This document shows positions 6,251 to 14,853 of a stretch of 18,034 bases of DNA, piece after piece (within the stretch, counting starts at the first letter, position 1; every line of letters begins with the position of its first letter). The notes beneath the pieces were generated by a model. That model worked only from the letters and a program-made list of their open reading frames with translations, did no database searches and had not been told where the DNA came from. Position numbers and translations under genes: made by a program. The stretch is from Chitinophaga pinensis (GTDB lineage: Bacteria > Bacteroidota > Bacteroidia > NS11-12g > UBA9320), in NCBI GenBank assembly GCA_945890595.1, contig CAMDCQ010000025.1:1-18034 (forward strand), read 5' to 3'.

Positions 6251-7281
6251 TTTCGTACAAAACACACATCACCAAGTGTGCCATATTTTTTTTGTTTTAA
6301 TTTTATTTCACCTGCAAAAGCAATCATTGCAGCGTTATCTGTGCAGTATTCAAACTTAGGGATAAATGCTTCACCATGGTATCTTTCGGCCAGATATTGC
6401 AATTTAAGGCGTAGTTCTGAATTTGCAGCTACACCGCCGGCAATCCCTATTTGGGTAATTCCTGTGAGTTTCATTGCTTCTTCAAGTTGACTTAGCAAAT
6501 AAGACACAATAGTATGCTGAATAGATGCACAAAGATCCTTGCTATTTTCCAGCACAAAATCAGGATTCAGTTTCGTTTGCTTTTGTAAGAAGTATAGAAT
6601 AGAAGTTTTAAGTCCCGAAAAACTAAAATTAAGACCTCCCACGTTGGGCGTATTAAAGGTGAATTTTGTACCATCACCTTGAGCTGCGAGCTTATCTATA
6701 AGGGGGCCCGCTGGATAGCCTAAGTTTAACATTTTACCTGCTTTATCAAAGGCTTCACCTGCAGCATCGTCTATGGTCTTACCCAACACTTCCATCTCGT
6801 AATCTTCCTTAACAACCACTATTTGGGTGTGTCCGCCAGACACTAAAAGACACAAAAAAGGTAACTGAGGAGATTTATCTTCAATAAAATGCGCTAGAAT
6901 ATGGGCATCTAAATGGTCTACATTGACAAAAGGTAGGTTAGCAGACATGGCAAGTCCTTTGGTGAAAGAATGCCCAACTAAAAGCGAACCCATTAATCCT
7001 GGACCTTGTGTACAGGCAATAGCATCTACTTCAGATAGCTGAATACCAGCATTTTGCAAGGCTGCTTGCACTGTTGGGACAATATTTAGTTGGTGTTTTC
7101 TACTTGCCCATTCTGGCACTACTCCGCCAAATTCAGCATGTACACTTTGAGAAGCTACCACATTGGAGCAGATTTTGCCATTTTTCCAAATGGATGCAGA
7201 TGTATCATCGCAGGACGATTCTACACCTAATATCGTGATATGTGAATTGTTATTTGTATGTTCCAAGGTATGTTTGTACAC
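6247..7281 (-). CDS. tsaD: tRNA N6-adenosine threonylcarbamoyltransferase TsaD
   Basis: The protein has about 344 residues, the normal length. TsaD transfers the threonylcarbamoyl group from TC-AMP to A37 of ANN-decoding tRNAs together with TsaB and TsaE, in the cytosol. The ASKHA-fold motifs are in place: ILGVESSCDDTSAS (17-30), the metal-binding HLDAH with His123 and His127, the SGGHT loop (148-152), and DNAAMIAFAG near the C-terminus. The frame opens after a TAG at 7294-7296. The first available start is GTG at 7279-7281, with TTG at 7264-7266 an alternative, and no ATG precedes ILGVESS. It heads the coupled run to crcB and is divergent from tamB with a 24-bp gap. Confidence 0.96.
   Translation of the reverse strand: MYKHTLEHTNNNSHITILGVESSCDDTSASIWKNGKICSNVVASQSVHAEFGGVVPEWASRKHQLNIVPTVQAALQNAGIQLSEVDAIACTQGPGLMGSLLVGHSFTKGLAMSANLPFVNVDHLDAHILAHFIEDKSPQLPFLCLLVSGGHTQIVVVKEDYEMEVLGKTIDDAAGEAFDKAGKMLNLGYPAGPLIDKLAAQGDGTKFTFNTPNVGGLNFSFSGLKTSILYFLQKQTKLNPDFVLENSKDLCASIQHTIVSYLLSQLEEAMKLTGITQIGIAGGVAANSELRLKLQYLAERYHGEAFIPKFEYCTDNAAMIAFAGEIKLKQKKYGTLGDVCFVRK
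7247..7276 (+). promoter_or_regulatory. tamB promoter, TTG-N19-TATGTTTG, inside the tsaD 5' end
   Basis: TTG at 7247-7249, then exactly 19 bp, then TATGTTTG at 7269-7276: a full match to the Bacteroidota vegetative promoter (TTG, 17-23 bp, TAnnTTTG). The predicted start is around 7282, about 24 nt before the TTG start codon of tamB. The -7 box ends three bases before the tsaD start codon triplet at 7279-7281, so the two functions overlap. Confidence 0.65.
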
Positions 7282-7305
7282 TTTAAGAAATACCTATAAA
7301 AAGCG

Positions 7306-10300
7306 TTGCCAAAAATAGTTAAAATACCGCTTATTACGCTTGCTGCATTACTCATGTTTGCATTGGTGTTTTTGGCGTTTGCACAAACTAAATGGTTTAA
7401 AAATTACGCAACGGATAAAGCAACCCGATTTTTAAGCACGGAATTGGGTGTTCCTGTGAGCATTCGTGAAATAGAACTCAACTATTTTGATGCGCTAACT
7501 GCTCATGATTTATACATAGAAGACCAGCAGCACGACACCATGATTTACATTGCTAAATTAGCGGTCAATTACGACCTCTTTGGATTTAGTAATGCACACA
7601 TACAGCTGGATGAAGTGACTATTCAAAATGCTAAAGTATACCTAGGTATTCACAAAGGTGCGGAGGATTTAAACTTACAATTTTTAATTGATTACTTTAC
7701 CCCTCCACCTAGCATTGAACCCAGTCAACAGCAGATTATCACCTTTGATAAAGTCGAACTAGAAAACACGGTTTTTGCCTATTTCAATAAAAACTACAGC
7801 CCGCCATCCAGTAGAGCCTTTGATGAAAATGACATGGTGTTTAAACACATAAATGGCCATTTGCATGATTTTAATATCATCAATGATTCGTTGCGTTTTG
7901 TTATCGAAAACTTATCAGGCACCGAAAAATCAGGTTTACAAATAGACCGTCTTACCGCTAAGAGTATAATCAGTTCTACCACCATGCGATTTGAAGATTT
8001 AGAACTCAAAACACCCAAAAGTCACGTTAAAGAGTATCTAGAGTTTAACTACAACAGTTATGGAGATTTTTCTGATTTCATAGACGTTGTATCTCTAAAA
8101 GCAAATTTTAAAGATGCTTCAATACACACAGACGATATTGCCTTGTTTAGTACAAATGTCGCTACCTATAATGAACAAATTAGAGCGTCTGGCAAGGTAT
8201 TCGGTACCATCGCAAACATGCGCAGTAACCGCTTAAAATTGGCGATAGGTAATCATACTCGTTTTGTAGGTTCAGCGCACCTTAAAGGCCTACCTGATAT
8301 AGAAACCACCGTTTTTAACATAAATGCAAAAAGTTTAACCACTACGGCTATAGATCTTGCGCGAATTGCCGAAATTAACCCCGCACCTAAAGAGTTATTA
8401 AATCTAGGCCGCATAAGTTATCAGGGCACTTTTAACGGCCTGTTGACTGACTTTACCGCCGATGCTGAAATAGGTACAGATGTTGGTAGTATGACTGCTC
8501 AAGTACATTACACACTTTTGGCTAATAACAATGCTGCATACGCCGGAGAAATCAGTAGTCCTAATCTTGATTTAGAGATGCTTTTAGGACAAAAAAAACT
8601 TGGTACTACGGCATTTGACCTCAGCCTTAATGGAAGTGGCCTGACTTTCGAGACTCTCAAAAGTAACGTAGAAGGAACCATATCCCAATTCACCTTTGGA
8701 GGCTACCGTTATCAAAACATGCGAGTGAATGGCGATGTATCTAACTCATTGTTTAATGGTAAATTTGATATTCAAGACCCTAATTTTAACTTCAATTTTA
8801 ACGGAACATTAGACGCCAGCAAGCAAATCCCCGAAATTGCCGTTCAGGCGAACGTTTTTGGGATAAATCTTAGACTATTAGGCTTAGACAACATCGACAA
8901 TTTTGTGAAGTTTACGGGTGACATCAACCTTGCTGGGGATAATATCGACAACCTGAGTGGTACGGTGCAACTAGACAGCTTTAATCTGTTAAAAGAGGGA
9001 AGAAATTACCAGATAAAAGATATACTGCTCACGGCTAATTTATCAGAGAACCAAAGGAATTACGAGCTCATTAGTGACCTAGCCCAAATCAACATAGAAG
9101 GCGATTTTTATCCTTCAGAATCTAAGGATTTAATCGAGTTTGTGAAACACATTATTTATCCTTCACAATTTTCTAAACCTGAGAAAATACTCAGCAGTAA
9201 AGACGTAAGAGTTGCTATCACGATTGACCAATTTCAGCCTGTGTTTAAAGAATTTTTGGGCGCTGTTCGATTTGATCGTGGGAGTTTAGATGTAAAATAC
9301 AATCATTTTCTTGGCCAAATCAACGGAGAAAATAATTTTGTAAATCTCAGTTACGATGCAATTTCAAGTCCATTTGTAAGCCTTTCACTTAAAAATGGCG
9401 GAGCATTTACTCCCATTAACTTTGGCATAAATACAGGTGGGCTTATGCAAAATGATAGTGCTATTTTTAACATCTTAAACGCCCATGGATTTGTAAAAGA
9501 GGGCGAAGTTATTTTTGAAACTACATCCAAAAAAGACAATGTGTTGGATATTGCCCTTGCGGGACGTTTCGTGTACCGCAATGATAGTGCCTTGGTATTT
9601 TTAGATAATACCAAGGTAGACATTTACACTAAGTCTTGGGAGCTAAAGAAAACAACATTTCCTAATTTAATATACAGCAACAGTGTCACTGAATTTAGGT
9701 ATTTTGACTTTAGAAATGGCGCTGAAATACTCTTTTTAGATGCTTCTATAGGTCAAAATGCAAATAAGCTCAATGCCAATTTATCTAACTTTAAACTCGC
9801 CAATCTTACCCCTTTTTTAGCCGGTTACGGCATTAAGCTAGAAGGCACAACCAATGGCTACATTGACGTTTCTGACAGAGATGGATTCCCTATTATTGAG
9901 ACGGATTTAATGGTTACCAACTTGCAATTAGACCAAGATACATTGGGTGATTTAAAGCTACTAAGCACGAGTAAAGACAACTTACTTGCCGTAGACATAG
10001 ACGGTAAAATAAAGGGTGGTTTGCTCAATGATATGGAGATTTCAGGCGATATCAACTTTGATAGCAAACAATCTCCCTTGAATCTACAGCTGACTACACA
10101 AACTAGCAGTATTAAACCATTTGAGAGATACCTAACTGGGTTGGCTTCTCAAATAAGTGGTTTTAGTACTTCTAAAATTAGCATTAGTGGGCCACTAGCT
10201 AGTCCCAAATTACGTGGTACTATGCAGTTAGATAGTCTTGACTTTTTGGTAGATTACATGCAAACCCATTACAAAGGAAGTGCTACGGTTGACATCGATT

Positions 10301-11706
10301 ATAACTCTTTTAGTCTACGCAAGTCTGAAATAACCGATCGATTTGGAAAAAAAGCGGTGGTGGTTGGCGAGGTAACTCATCGTAGTTTTCAAGATTTTAT
10401 ATTTAATCTTAACTTCAAAGACCTATATGATTTTGAGATAATGAATACGCGTAAAGAAGATAATGACCTTTTTTATGGAACTGCATTTGTAGATGGCAAC
10501 ATGGAGATAACGGGACCTTTGGATGACATCTTACTCACTATTAATGCTAAGAGTAGAAAAGGTACTGAAATAGTGATTCCGCTGGAAACCTCTGAATCTA
10601 GCGGCAAGCTGAGCTATGTGCAGTTTGTGAATCTAAAAACAGACAATAATGGTGTTAGTAATACGCTAAAATCACAAGCTGGCGTGCGTATGGATTTTAA
10701 TTTTGAAATAACCAACGATGCCAATATAAAAATGGTTTTTGATGAATTACTGGGCGACAAAATTGAAGCGGCTGGTCATGGAAATTTACGGATGGAAATT
10801 AACACGTACGGGGATTTTAACATGTACGGAGGGCTGACTATTGATAGAGGAAACTACTTATTTACAGCACTAGACTTAATCAATAAATACTTTACAGTGA
10901 AGCAAGGCGGCACGCTTTTGTGGGATGGGAATCCCTATAATGCTCGTATAAATTTAGAGGCTATAAAAAGAGAATATCCTGTACCTAGTACGCTAATGAC
11001 AGGAACCGTCTCTGCCGAAGAACTAGAAGCCTACAATCAAGCCATTCCTGTAGATTGTAACTTAAAACTTACAGGACTCTTGTTTAACCCTATAGTTAAC
11101 TTTGATCTTAATTTTCCTACTCAAAATAGTTTAAGTGGGAGCGCTTCTAGCGCACTAAATACTGTCATAGATCGTATAAAGTTAGACCAAGAAGAGTTGG
11201 ATAGGCAAGTTTTTGCGTTGTTGGTATTAGGTACTTTTATTCCTCCTAGCTTTAGTTCTGCAAGCTCTAATAGTGCCCTCGTAGAAGCCGGCGCCGCTAA
11301 TACAGGTATTAATAGTTTAAGTGATTTTGCTAGCAGTCAGTTGAATAATTGGCTTGGGAAACTCGATACCCGATGGCAGGTTGGAGTCGATTATCAAAGC
11401 ACGTATAAAAGTCAAGCCGAGTTGATACTCTCTCTTCGTCGTAAAATTTGGAATGACCGATTAGAAGTATCCTTTTCTGTAGATGCTGTAACGTCTGAGA
11501 ATAGACCGTATGACATCAGTGTTAAATATGACATAAACGAAGATGGATCACTTAAAGTAAGAGGATTTCAAAAACAAGCGAATGACCCTACACTAGGCAA
11601 TATTACCAACGTAAATACTACCGGTGTAGGTTTGTACTACCGATACCAGTTTGACAATTTTCACCTAAGAAGAAGAAAAAAAGATGCGCCCGCTGATAAG
11701 AATTAG
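7306..11706 (+). CDS. tamB: TamB-like translocation and assembly module protein
   Basis: The protein has 1466 residues with an N-terminal membrane anchor (about 8-27), then QTKWFKNYATDKATRFLSTELG, the AsmA/TamB-type opening. The long middle is regular amphipathic beta-structure of the kind that forms a hydrophobic groove across the periplasm. The C-terminal DUF490/TamB domain (about 1050-1450) includes GNLRMEINTYGDFNMYG, GLTIDRGNYLF, RINLEAIKREYPVP and KYDINEDGSLKVRGFQ. TamB-like proteins carry phospholipid to, or help assemble proteins in, the outer membrane. The start is TTG at 7306, because an in-frame TAA stands at 7297-7299 and the next ATG (codon 17) would cut into the anchor. It ends 9 bp from the convergent lipoprotein gene. 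It is longer than the E. coli protein, as expected for Bacteroidota. Confidence 0.9.
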   Translation: MPKIVKIPLITLAALLMFALVFLAFAQTKWFKNYATDKATRFLSTELGVPVSIREIELNYFDALTAHDLYIEDQQHDTMIYIAKLAVNYDLFGFSNAHIQLDEVTIQNAKVYLGIHKGAEDLNLQFLIDYFTPPPSIEPSQQQIITFDKVELENTVFAYFNKNYSPPSSRAFDENDMVFKHINGHLHDFNIINDSLRFVIENLSGTEKSGLQIDRLTAKSIISSTTMRFEDLELKTPKSHVKEYLEFNYNSYGDFSDFIDVVSLKANFKDASIHTDDIALFSTNVATYNEQIRASGKVFGTIANMRSNRLKLAIGNHTRFVGSAHLKGLPDIETTVFNINAKSLTTTAIDLARIAEINPAPKELLNLGRISYQGTFNGLLTDFTADAEIGTDVGSMTAQVHYTLLANNNAAYAGEISSPNLDLEMLLGQKKLGTTAFDLSLNGSGLTFETLKSNVEGTISQFTFGGYRYQNMRVNGDVSNSLFNGKFDIQDPNFNFNFNGTLDASKQIPEIAVQANVFGINLRLLGLDNIDNFVKFTGDINLAGDNIDNLSGTVQLDSFNLLKEGRNYQIKDILLTANLSENQRNYELISDLAQINIEGDFYPSESKDLIEFVKHIIYPSQFSKPEKILSSKDVRVAITIDQFQPVFKEFLGAVRFDRGSLDVKYNHFLGQINGENNFVNLSYDAISSPFVSLSLKNGGAFTPINFGINTGGLMQNDSAIFNILNAHGFVKEGEVIFETTSKKDNVLDIALAGRFVYRNDSALVFLDNTKVDIYTKSWELKKTTFPNLIYSNSVTEFRYFDFRNGAEILFLDASIGQNANKLNANLSNFKLANLTPFLAGYGIKLEGTTNGYIDVSDRDGFPIIETDLMVTNLQLDQDTLGDLKLLSTSKDNLLAVDIDGKIKGGLLNDMEISGDINFDSKQSPLNLQLTTQTSSIKPFERYLTGLASQISGFSTSKISISGPLASPKLRGTMQLDSLDFLVDYMQTHYKGSATVDIDYNSFSLRKSEITDRFGKKAVVVGEVTHRSFQDFIFNLNFKDLYDFEIMNTRKEDNDLFYGTAFVDGNMEITGPLDDILLTINAKSRKGTEIVIPLETSESSGKLSYVQFVNLKTDNNGVSNTLKSQAGVRMDFNFEITNDANIKMVFDELLGDKIEAAGHGNLRMEINTYGDFNMYGGLTIDRGNYLFTALDLINKYFTVKQGGTLLWDGNPYNARINLEAIKREYPVPSTLMTGTVSAEELEAYNQAIPVDCNLKLTGLLFNPIVNFDLNFPTQNSLSGSASSALNTVIDRIKLDQEELDRQVFALLVLGTFIPPSFSSASSNSALVEAGAANTGINSLSDFASSQLNNWLGKLDTRWQVGVDYQSTYKSQAELILSLRRKIWNDRLEVSFSVDAVTSENRPYDISVKYDINEDGSLKVRGFQKQANDPTLGNITNVNTTGVGLYYRYQFDNFHLRRRKKDAPADKN
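7310..7317 (-). promoter_or_regulatory. -7 element TATTTTTG of the tsaD promoter, inside the tamB 5' end
   Basis: On the minus strand TATTTTTG matches TAnnTTTG and lies 28 bp upstream of the tsaD GTG. It overlaps tamB codons 2-4. No TTG occurs at the right distance upstream. A start near 7303 would make the tsaD and tamB transcripts overlap at their 5' ends by about 20 nt. Confidence 0.4.
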
Positions 11707-11715
11707 CGTATTTGA

Positions 11716-12909
11716 CTATTGAAAATCTGTAGTTAACTTGAATCGCAGAATACGTCCGTTTCCGGTATCACATATCCAAACTATTCTGTTTTTGTAGGCT
11801 ACTGCGCTTGGTGAATTGAATTGAGATAGTCCCTCACCCCTACCGCCAAAGCTAGCTAATTGATACTTGCTGCTTGCTGCACCAGTAGGCGGTTTTACGC
11901 CTTCCAGTCCCGTTATTGTAAATTGATAAAATGAATCTTTACTTTTATCTACCACAAAAATATAGTTAGATCCGTCACCTGTAACCAGCGCAGATACTGG
12001 CTGAGAAAATCTATCTGGGGTAGTAAGGTTACCATCGGCAACTGTAGTATCTGATTCTACAAGAATTCTAGGTTCGTAATTTGCTCCAAAATCTGTTTCT
12101 ATGAAGTCAATAATTTGTACCTTAATAGATGTATTTTCTCCAATGGAAGTAAACACAAAATGATCCGGACCACCTGCCGATACTTGAGGAGGCTGCACAA
12201 AACTAGAGATCCCCATAGGTTTCTTAAAATAATCTCTAAATAAGCCACTAGGTGTATTTACAGATACCGGAGTTAGATATGTGCCATCTGCATCAAAAAG
12301 TAAGACTGCATCATCCGGACCTCCAAATTTTTGAGCATTGTTATCTATGCCCGTACGCGTAACATAAAATCGATTATCTTCGAGAACCGCTATTTTATTA
12401 AACTGAACTTTACTGTCTGAAGACGAATACGTGCTTTTAAAATAGAACGGATGAATAATGGTGTCAACTACTTGAGCATACTGCAAACCAAAGTTGTTGC
12501 CAGGCCCGTGCATATCAATTTTATAGATACAGGTAAAAGTTAGGGTTTCACCTCCTTTTAATATATCTACACTGCCAATAGCTAATAGGTCAAGTCTACG
12601 ATTTTGTGCCAGCGCTCTAACGCCTTGTACTCGTATTCTGCCCAGTATTTTCCCGCTTTCATCTAGGGATATAATTTCTTCTGTAGCGTCATCTACCACG
12701 TAAATTAGCTCATCAAATCCAGCTATAATATCTACAGGAGACACAAAGCCGGTTAACGCAGGTTGCACCGGAACGTAGGCTACTTCCCTGGGACTATAGG
12801 TTGGAACTTCAATGAAATCAGTATTCGTTTTTTTGCCTAAGAATCCGTCACAGCCGGCTAGTAAAAAGATACTGCAAAGTGCACTTATATATATCGCGAC
12901 TTTTATCAT
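11716..12909 (-). CDS. Lipoprotein with NHL-like beta-propeller repeats
   Basis: The protein has 397 residues. The N-terminus is a lipoprotein signal with lipobox LAGC, so Cys20 would be lipidated, and the protein is then envelope-anchored. The mature part contains repeats of the NHL type, each a short strand with an Asp: SPVDIIAGFDELIYVVDDATEEIISLDESGKILG near 57-90, NYIFVVDKSKDSFYQFTI near 316-333, and at the end FNSPSAVAYKNRIVWICDTGNGRILRFKL. These predict a beta-propeller, usually a protein-binding scaffold. The gene begins with ATG sharing bases with the stop of the PorV/PorQ-like gene (TAATG), so the two are translated together and probably work together. No enzymatic residues are recognised. 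Confidence 0.82.
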   Translation of the reverse strand: MIKVAIYISALCSIFLLAGCDGFLGKKTNTDFIEVPTYSPREVAYVPVQPALTGFVSPVDIIAGFDELIYVVDDATEEIISLDESGKILGRIRVQGVRALAQNRRLDLLAIGSVDILKGGETLTFTCIYKIDMHGPGNNFGLQYAQVVDTIIHPFYFKSTYSSSDSKVQFNKIAVLEDNRFYVTRTGIDNNAQKFGGPDDAVLLFDADGTYLTPVSVNTPSGLFRDYFKKPMGISSFVQPPQVSAGGPDHFVFTSIGENTSIKVQIIDFIETDFGANYEPRILVESDTTVADGNLTTPDRFSQPVSALVTGDGSNYIFVVDKSKDSFYQFTITGLEGVKPPTGAASSKYQLASFGGRGEGLSQFNSPSAVAYKNRIVWICDTGNGRILRFKLTTDFQ

Positions 12910-13904
12910 TAGCGTTTGTCGTTATTAAATGGCATGTGAATTCCAAAAATATGTTGAACTCCCATTCTGTTGGTAGGATTAATACCGTAATCTATGTACA
13001 TGGGGTGCACTCCAATTCGCGTTTTTACGCCAATGCCTGCTGTAGGATAATTTTGACCTTTAACACTAAGCTTGTAGCCAAGTCGCATAAATAAAAGATC
13101 GCGTAAACTGTATTCCGTCCCAAAGCGAATGTTTTCTGCATTATCGCTGGGGTGATTTAACTCCGCAGCAACCAGCAACTTTTTAGTTTCCGTTTGATAA
13201 GGCACTAACGAAAAACCCATTTTAAAAATCGTAGGCGTGGTATATTTATCCAGTGACACAAAGGTGCGGTTATACTCCGCTTCTACGTCACTTCCACTCA
13301 TTTGTGAGTTCCCCCCAAAGTTTTTTACCACCACGGCAAATGTTAAATCCTTGTAATCTGTATTGTACAAGAAACCAATATCGCCGGATACTGTATGATT
13401 TTTATACGTCGAAATACCTTCGTAAACGTACTTTAAACCTACTCCAATATTGAATCTTTCGGATAATTTTTGAGCATAATGGATGCCAAGTGCTGTATTG
13501 TTGACATAAAACTGCTGTCCTGTTCCATTAGGTTCGAATTCTGTGCGCACTTCCATCGCTCCGCTATTTAGTGAGTTAACTGAGAATGCTAAAACCGCTT
13601 CAGAAGCTAGTTTTATCCCAACACTCATAAAGCTTTGTTGAACGCCTGCGCCTACCGTATAATTACTTAACGCTATGCCTGTATTGGGTATTTGAACCAA
13701 GGCTGCAGGATTATTTTCACCGCTATATAAGTTACCTTTATTAGCTACACTTGCTCCAGCCATACCAAAAGAGGTGGGATTTAAATCGTTCTTTAAAAAG
13801 CTAAGTGCAGATAGTCCAGCTCTTTGACCTCCGAAATTGGGTAAGATTTGGCCAAATGAACCTATGGATAAACCCGTTAAAAATATAAGATGAGTTAAAC
13901 GCAC
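12909..13904 (-). CDS. PorV/PorQ family outer-membrane beta-barrel protein
   Basis: The protein has 331 residues, with a signal peptide ending near SFGQ (about residue 19). The region NDLNPTSFGMAGASVANKGNLYSGENNPAAL (about 40-70) is the PorV/PorQ/UPF0164 signature, in which a glycine-rich stretch leads to NPA. Regular beta-strands follow in the FadL-like 14-strand manner (NIGVGLKYVYEGIS, FAVVVKNFGG, LLVAAELNHP, RFGTEYSLRDLLFMRLGYKL). PorV and PorQ belong to the type IX secretion machinery; this protein is a family member but not clearly either one, and no other secretion genes are nearby. The start is GTG at 13902-13904; there is no suitable ATG. A -7 box TATTTTTGCA lies 10 bp upstream. It is coupled to the propeller lipoprotein downstream. 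Confidence 0.78.
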   Translation of the reverse strand: MRLTHLIFLTGLSIGSFGQILPNFGGQRAGLSALSFLKNDLNPTSFGMAGASVANKGNLYSGENNPAALVQIPNTGIALSNYTVGAGVQQSFMSVGIKLASEAVLAFSVNSLNSGAMEVRTEFEPNGTGQQFYVNNTALGIHYAQKLSERFNIGVGLKYVYEGISTYKNHTVSGDIGFLYNTDYKDLTFAVVVKNFGGNSQMSGSDVEAEYNRTFVSLDKYTTPTIFKMGFSLVPYQTETKKLLVAAELNHPSDNAENIRFGTEYSLRDLLFMRLGYKLSVKGQNYPTAGIGVKTRIGVHPMYIDYGINPTNRMGVQHIFGIHMPFNNDKR

Positions 13905-13914
13905 GTTACGGTTG

Positions 13915-13922
13915 CAAAAATA
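13915..13922 (-). promoter_or_regulatory. -7 element TATTTTTG of the PorV/PorQ-like operon
   Basis: On the minus strand TATTTTTGCA is an exact TAnnTTTG match ending 10 bp before the GTG start, implying a very short leader of about 5 nt. No TTG is present at the standard distance upstream (TTC occurs 21 bp away), so support is partial. Confidence 0.45.
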
Positions 13923-13984
13923 AGCAGCAGGTTCAGAGATTTAGAAGTTATGCTTTAATAATATCAGAAAAGAACATTTCAGTA

Positions 13985-14341
13985 TCAATTCGCATTGTTT
14001 TCCAACAGGTTTACAATTTGCTGATTTCGATAGGCAATCCAGCTATCTGCTATGTGCAAAGCGTATACTTTCCTTTTAAAAGTAAGAAAAGGTTGCTCAT
14101 AACTCAATGCTTCCATGAGCTCACTTTGATGCTCAAAATTATCTACCGAACTTACATAATCTTTCATGATACCAAAGGTTACTGAACCTTCTAATGGCAC
14201 AAACTCTTGATAATCCTTATTTTTTCTGGTTTCAACATCGATGTTTTCGGCAGAAAAAACCTCTTCGGTGGTTGCATTAACGTAGCATTTGTAGCCATTC
14301 CCTAGAATTTCTGCTACTGCGTTTAGTGTTTCTATCTTCAA
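13985..14341 (-). CDS. UPF0158 family protein
   Basis: The protein has 118 residues and no signal peptide or membrane segment. The C-terminal half follows the UPF0158 pattern: an acidic stretch, then FGIMKDYVSSVDNFEHQSELMEAL, EQPFLTFKRKVY, and finally SWIAYRNQQIVNLLEN, where the Trp-x-x-Tyr/Phe-Arg-x-x-x ending is typical. The function of the family is unknown. The frame opens after TAG at 14348-14350 and the only plausible start is TTG at 14339-14341. It lies 19 bp downstream of the four-helix membrane protein gene and is likely co-transcribed with it. Confidence 0.72.
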   Translation of the reverse strand: MKIETLNAVAEILGNGYKCYVNATTEEVFSAENIDVETRKNKDYQEFVPLEGSVTFGIMKDYVSSVDNFEHQSELMEALSYEQPFLTFKRKVYALHIADSWIAYRNQQIVNLLENNAN

Positions 14342-14360
14342 ATTAAACTATTAAATATGG

Positions 14361-14819
14361 TTACGGCCATAGGCTTCTACCTATGTCTGCTCTAAATGGC
14401 CATGGTATCATCGCCAGTATAAGCAATAGACCTAGTGTGAAATAAATCAATGCTATTTTATGTTTTCGGGCAGTTTCAACTGCTTTTTTGCTTTTTGTTC
14501 GTCCAATTTGGATAATGACTGCGGCTAGTACCATCCCAAAAACATGCTCTACACTCCAAAATCTGAGCGTTGTATTGCCCATAGTTTCTGCCATATTTGA
14601 AAAGTTAGATGCCCAACCTCTTGCCACATATAACAATAAACCAATAACTACTTGCAAATGCACACTCGCAATAAACAGTGTAGCTGCCATGTTGTGATTA
14701 GGTGTAAAGTCTTGTTTGTGAAGCAAGCCTCTTGCCGATTTAGTAATGGCATATAGGCCAAAAAGCAACACCGCCCATCTTAGTACGCTATGTACCGTAA
14801 GTAAAAGTGTATTATCCAT
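14361..14819 (-). CDS. Four-helix membrane protein, cytochrome b-like, function unknown
   Basis: The protein has 152 residues and four hydrophobic segments at about 4-25, 44-66, 85-106 and 122-141, ending in a short Trp-rich tail. His10, His54 and His92 each fall within one of the first three helices and His120 stands at the start of the fourth. This could mark a heme b or metal site, and homologues in Bacteroidota are sometimes labelled cytochrome B. I cannot confirm heme binding. The pattern VHSVLRWAVLLFGLYAI with a charged cytosolic loop (KSARGLLHKQDF) is recognisable across Bacteroidota genomes. It starts with ATG and has its own -7 box TAACTTTGCA upstream. Confidence 0.7.
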   Translation of the reverse strand: MDNTLLLTVHSVLRWAVLLFGLYAITKSARGLLHKQDFTPNHNMAATLFIASVHLQVVIGLLLYVARGWASNFSNMAETMGNTTLRFWSVEHVFGMVLAAVIIQIGRTKSKKAVETARKHKIALIYFTLGLLLILAMIPWPFRADIGRSLWP

Positions 14820-14840
14820 TTTTGATCGTTTTTAAAGCTG

Positions 14841-14848
14841 CAAAGTTA
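14841..14848 (-). promoter_or_regulatory. -7 element TAACTTTG upstream of the four-helix protein
   Basis: On the minus strand TAACTTTGCA is an exact match to the -7 consensus, in the 34-bp gap between the YqgE stop and the next start. A TTG exists upstream but only 11 bp away, too close, so the -33 half is unsupported. It implies that the membrane protein and UPF0158 can be transcribed apart from yqgE. Confidence 0.45.
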
Positions 14849-14853
14849 GGGTT

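Noticed and set aside
5429..6265. Longer start (ATG at 6265) for the secreted repeat protein
   Set aside because: It adds MFCTK before a complete signal peptide and breaks the ATGA overlap seen at the following two junctions.
11692..11707. Hairpin GCTGAT-aaga-ATTAGC as a terminator between tamB and the convergent lipoprotein gene
   Set aside because: The stem is short, AT-rich and needs a G-U pair, and no proper T-run follows in either direction.
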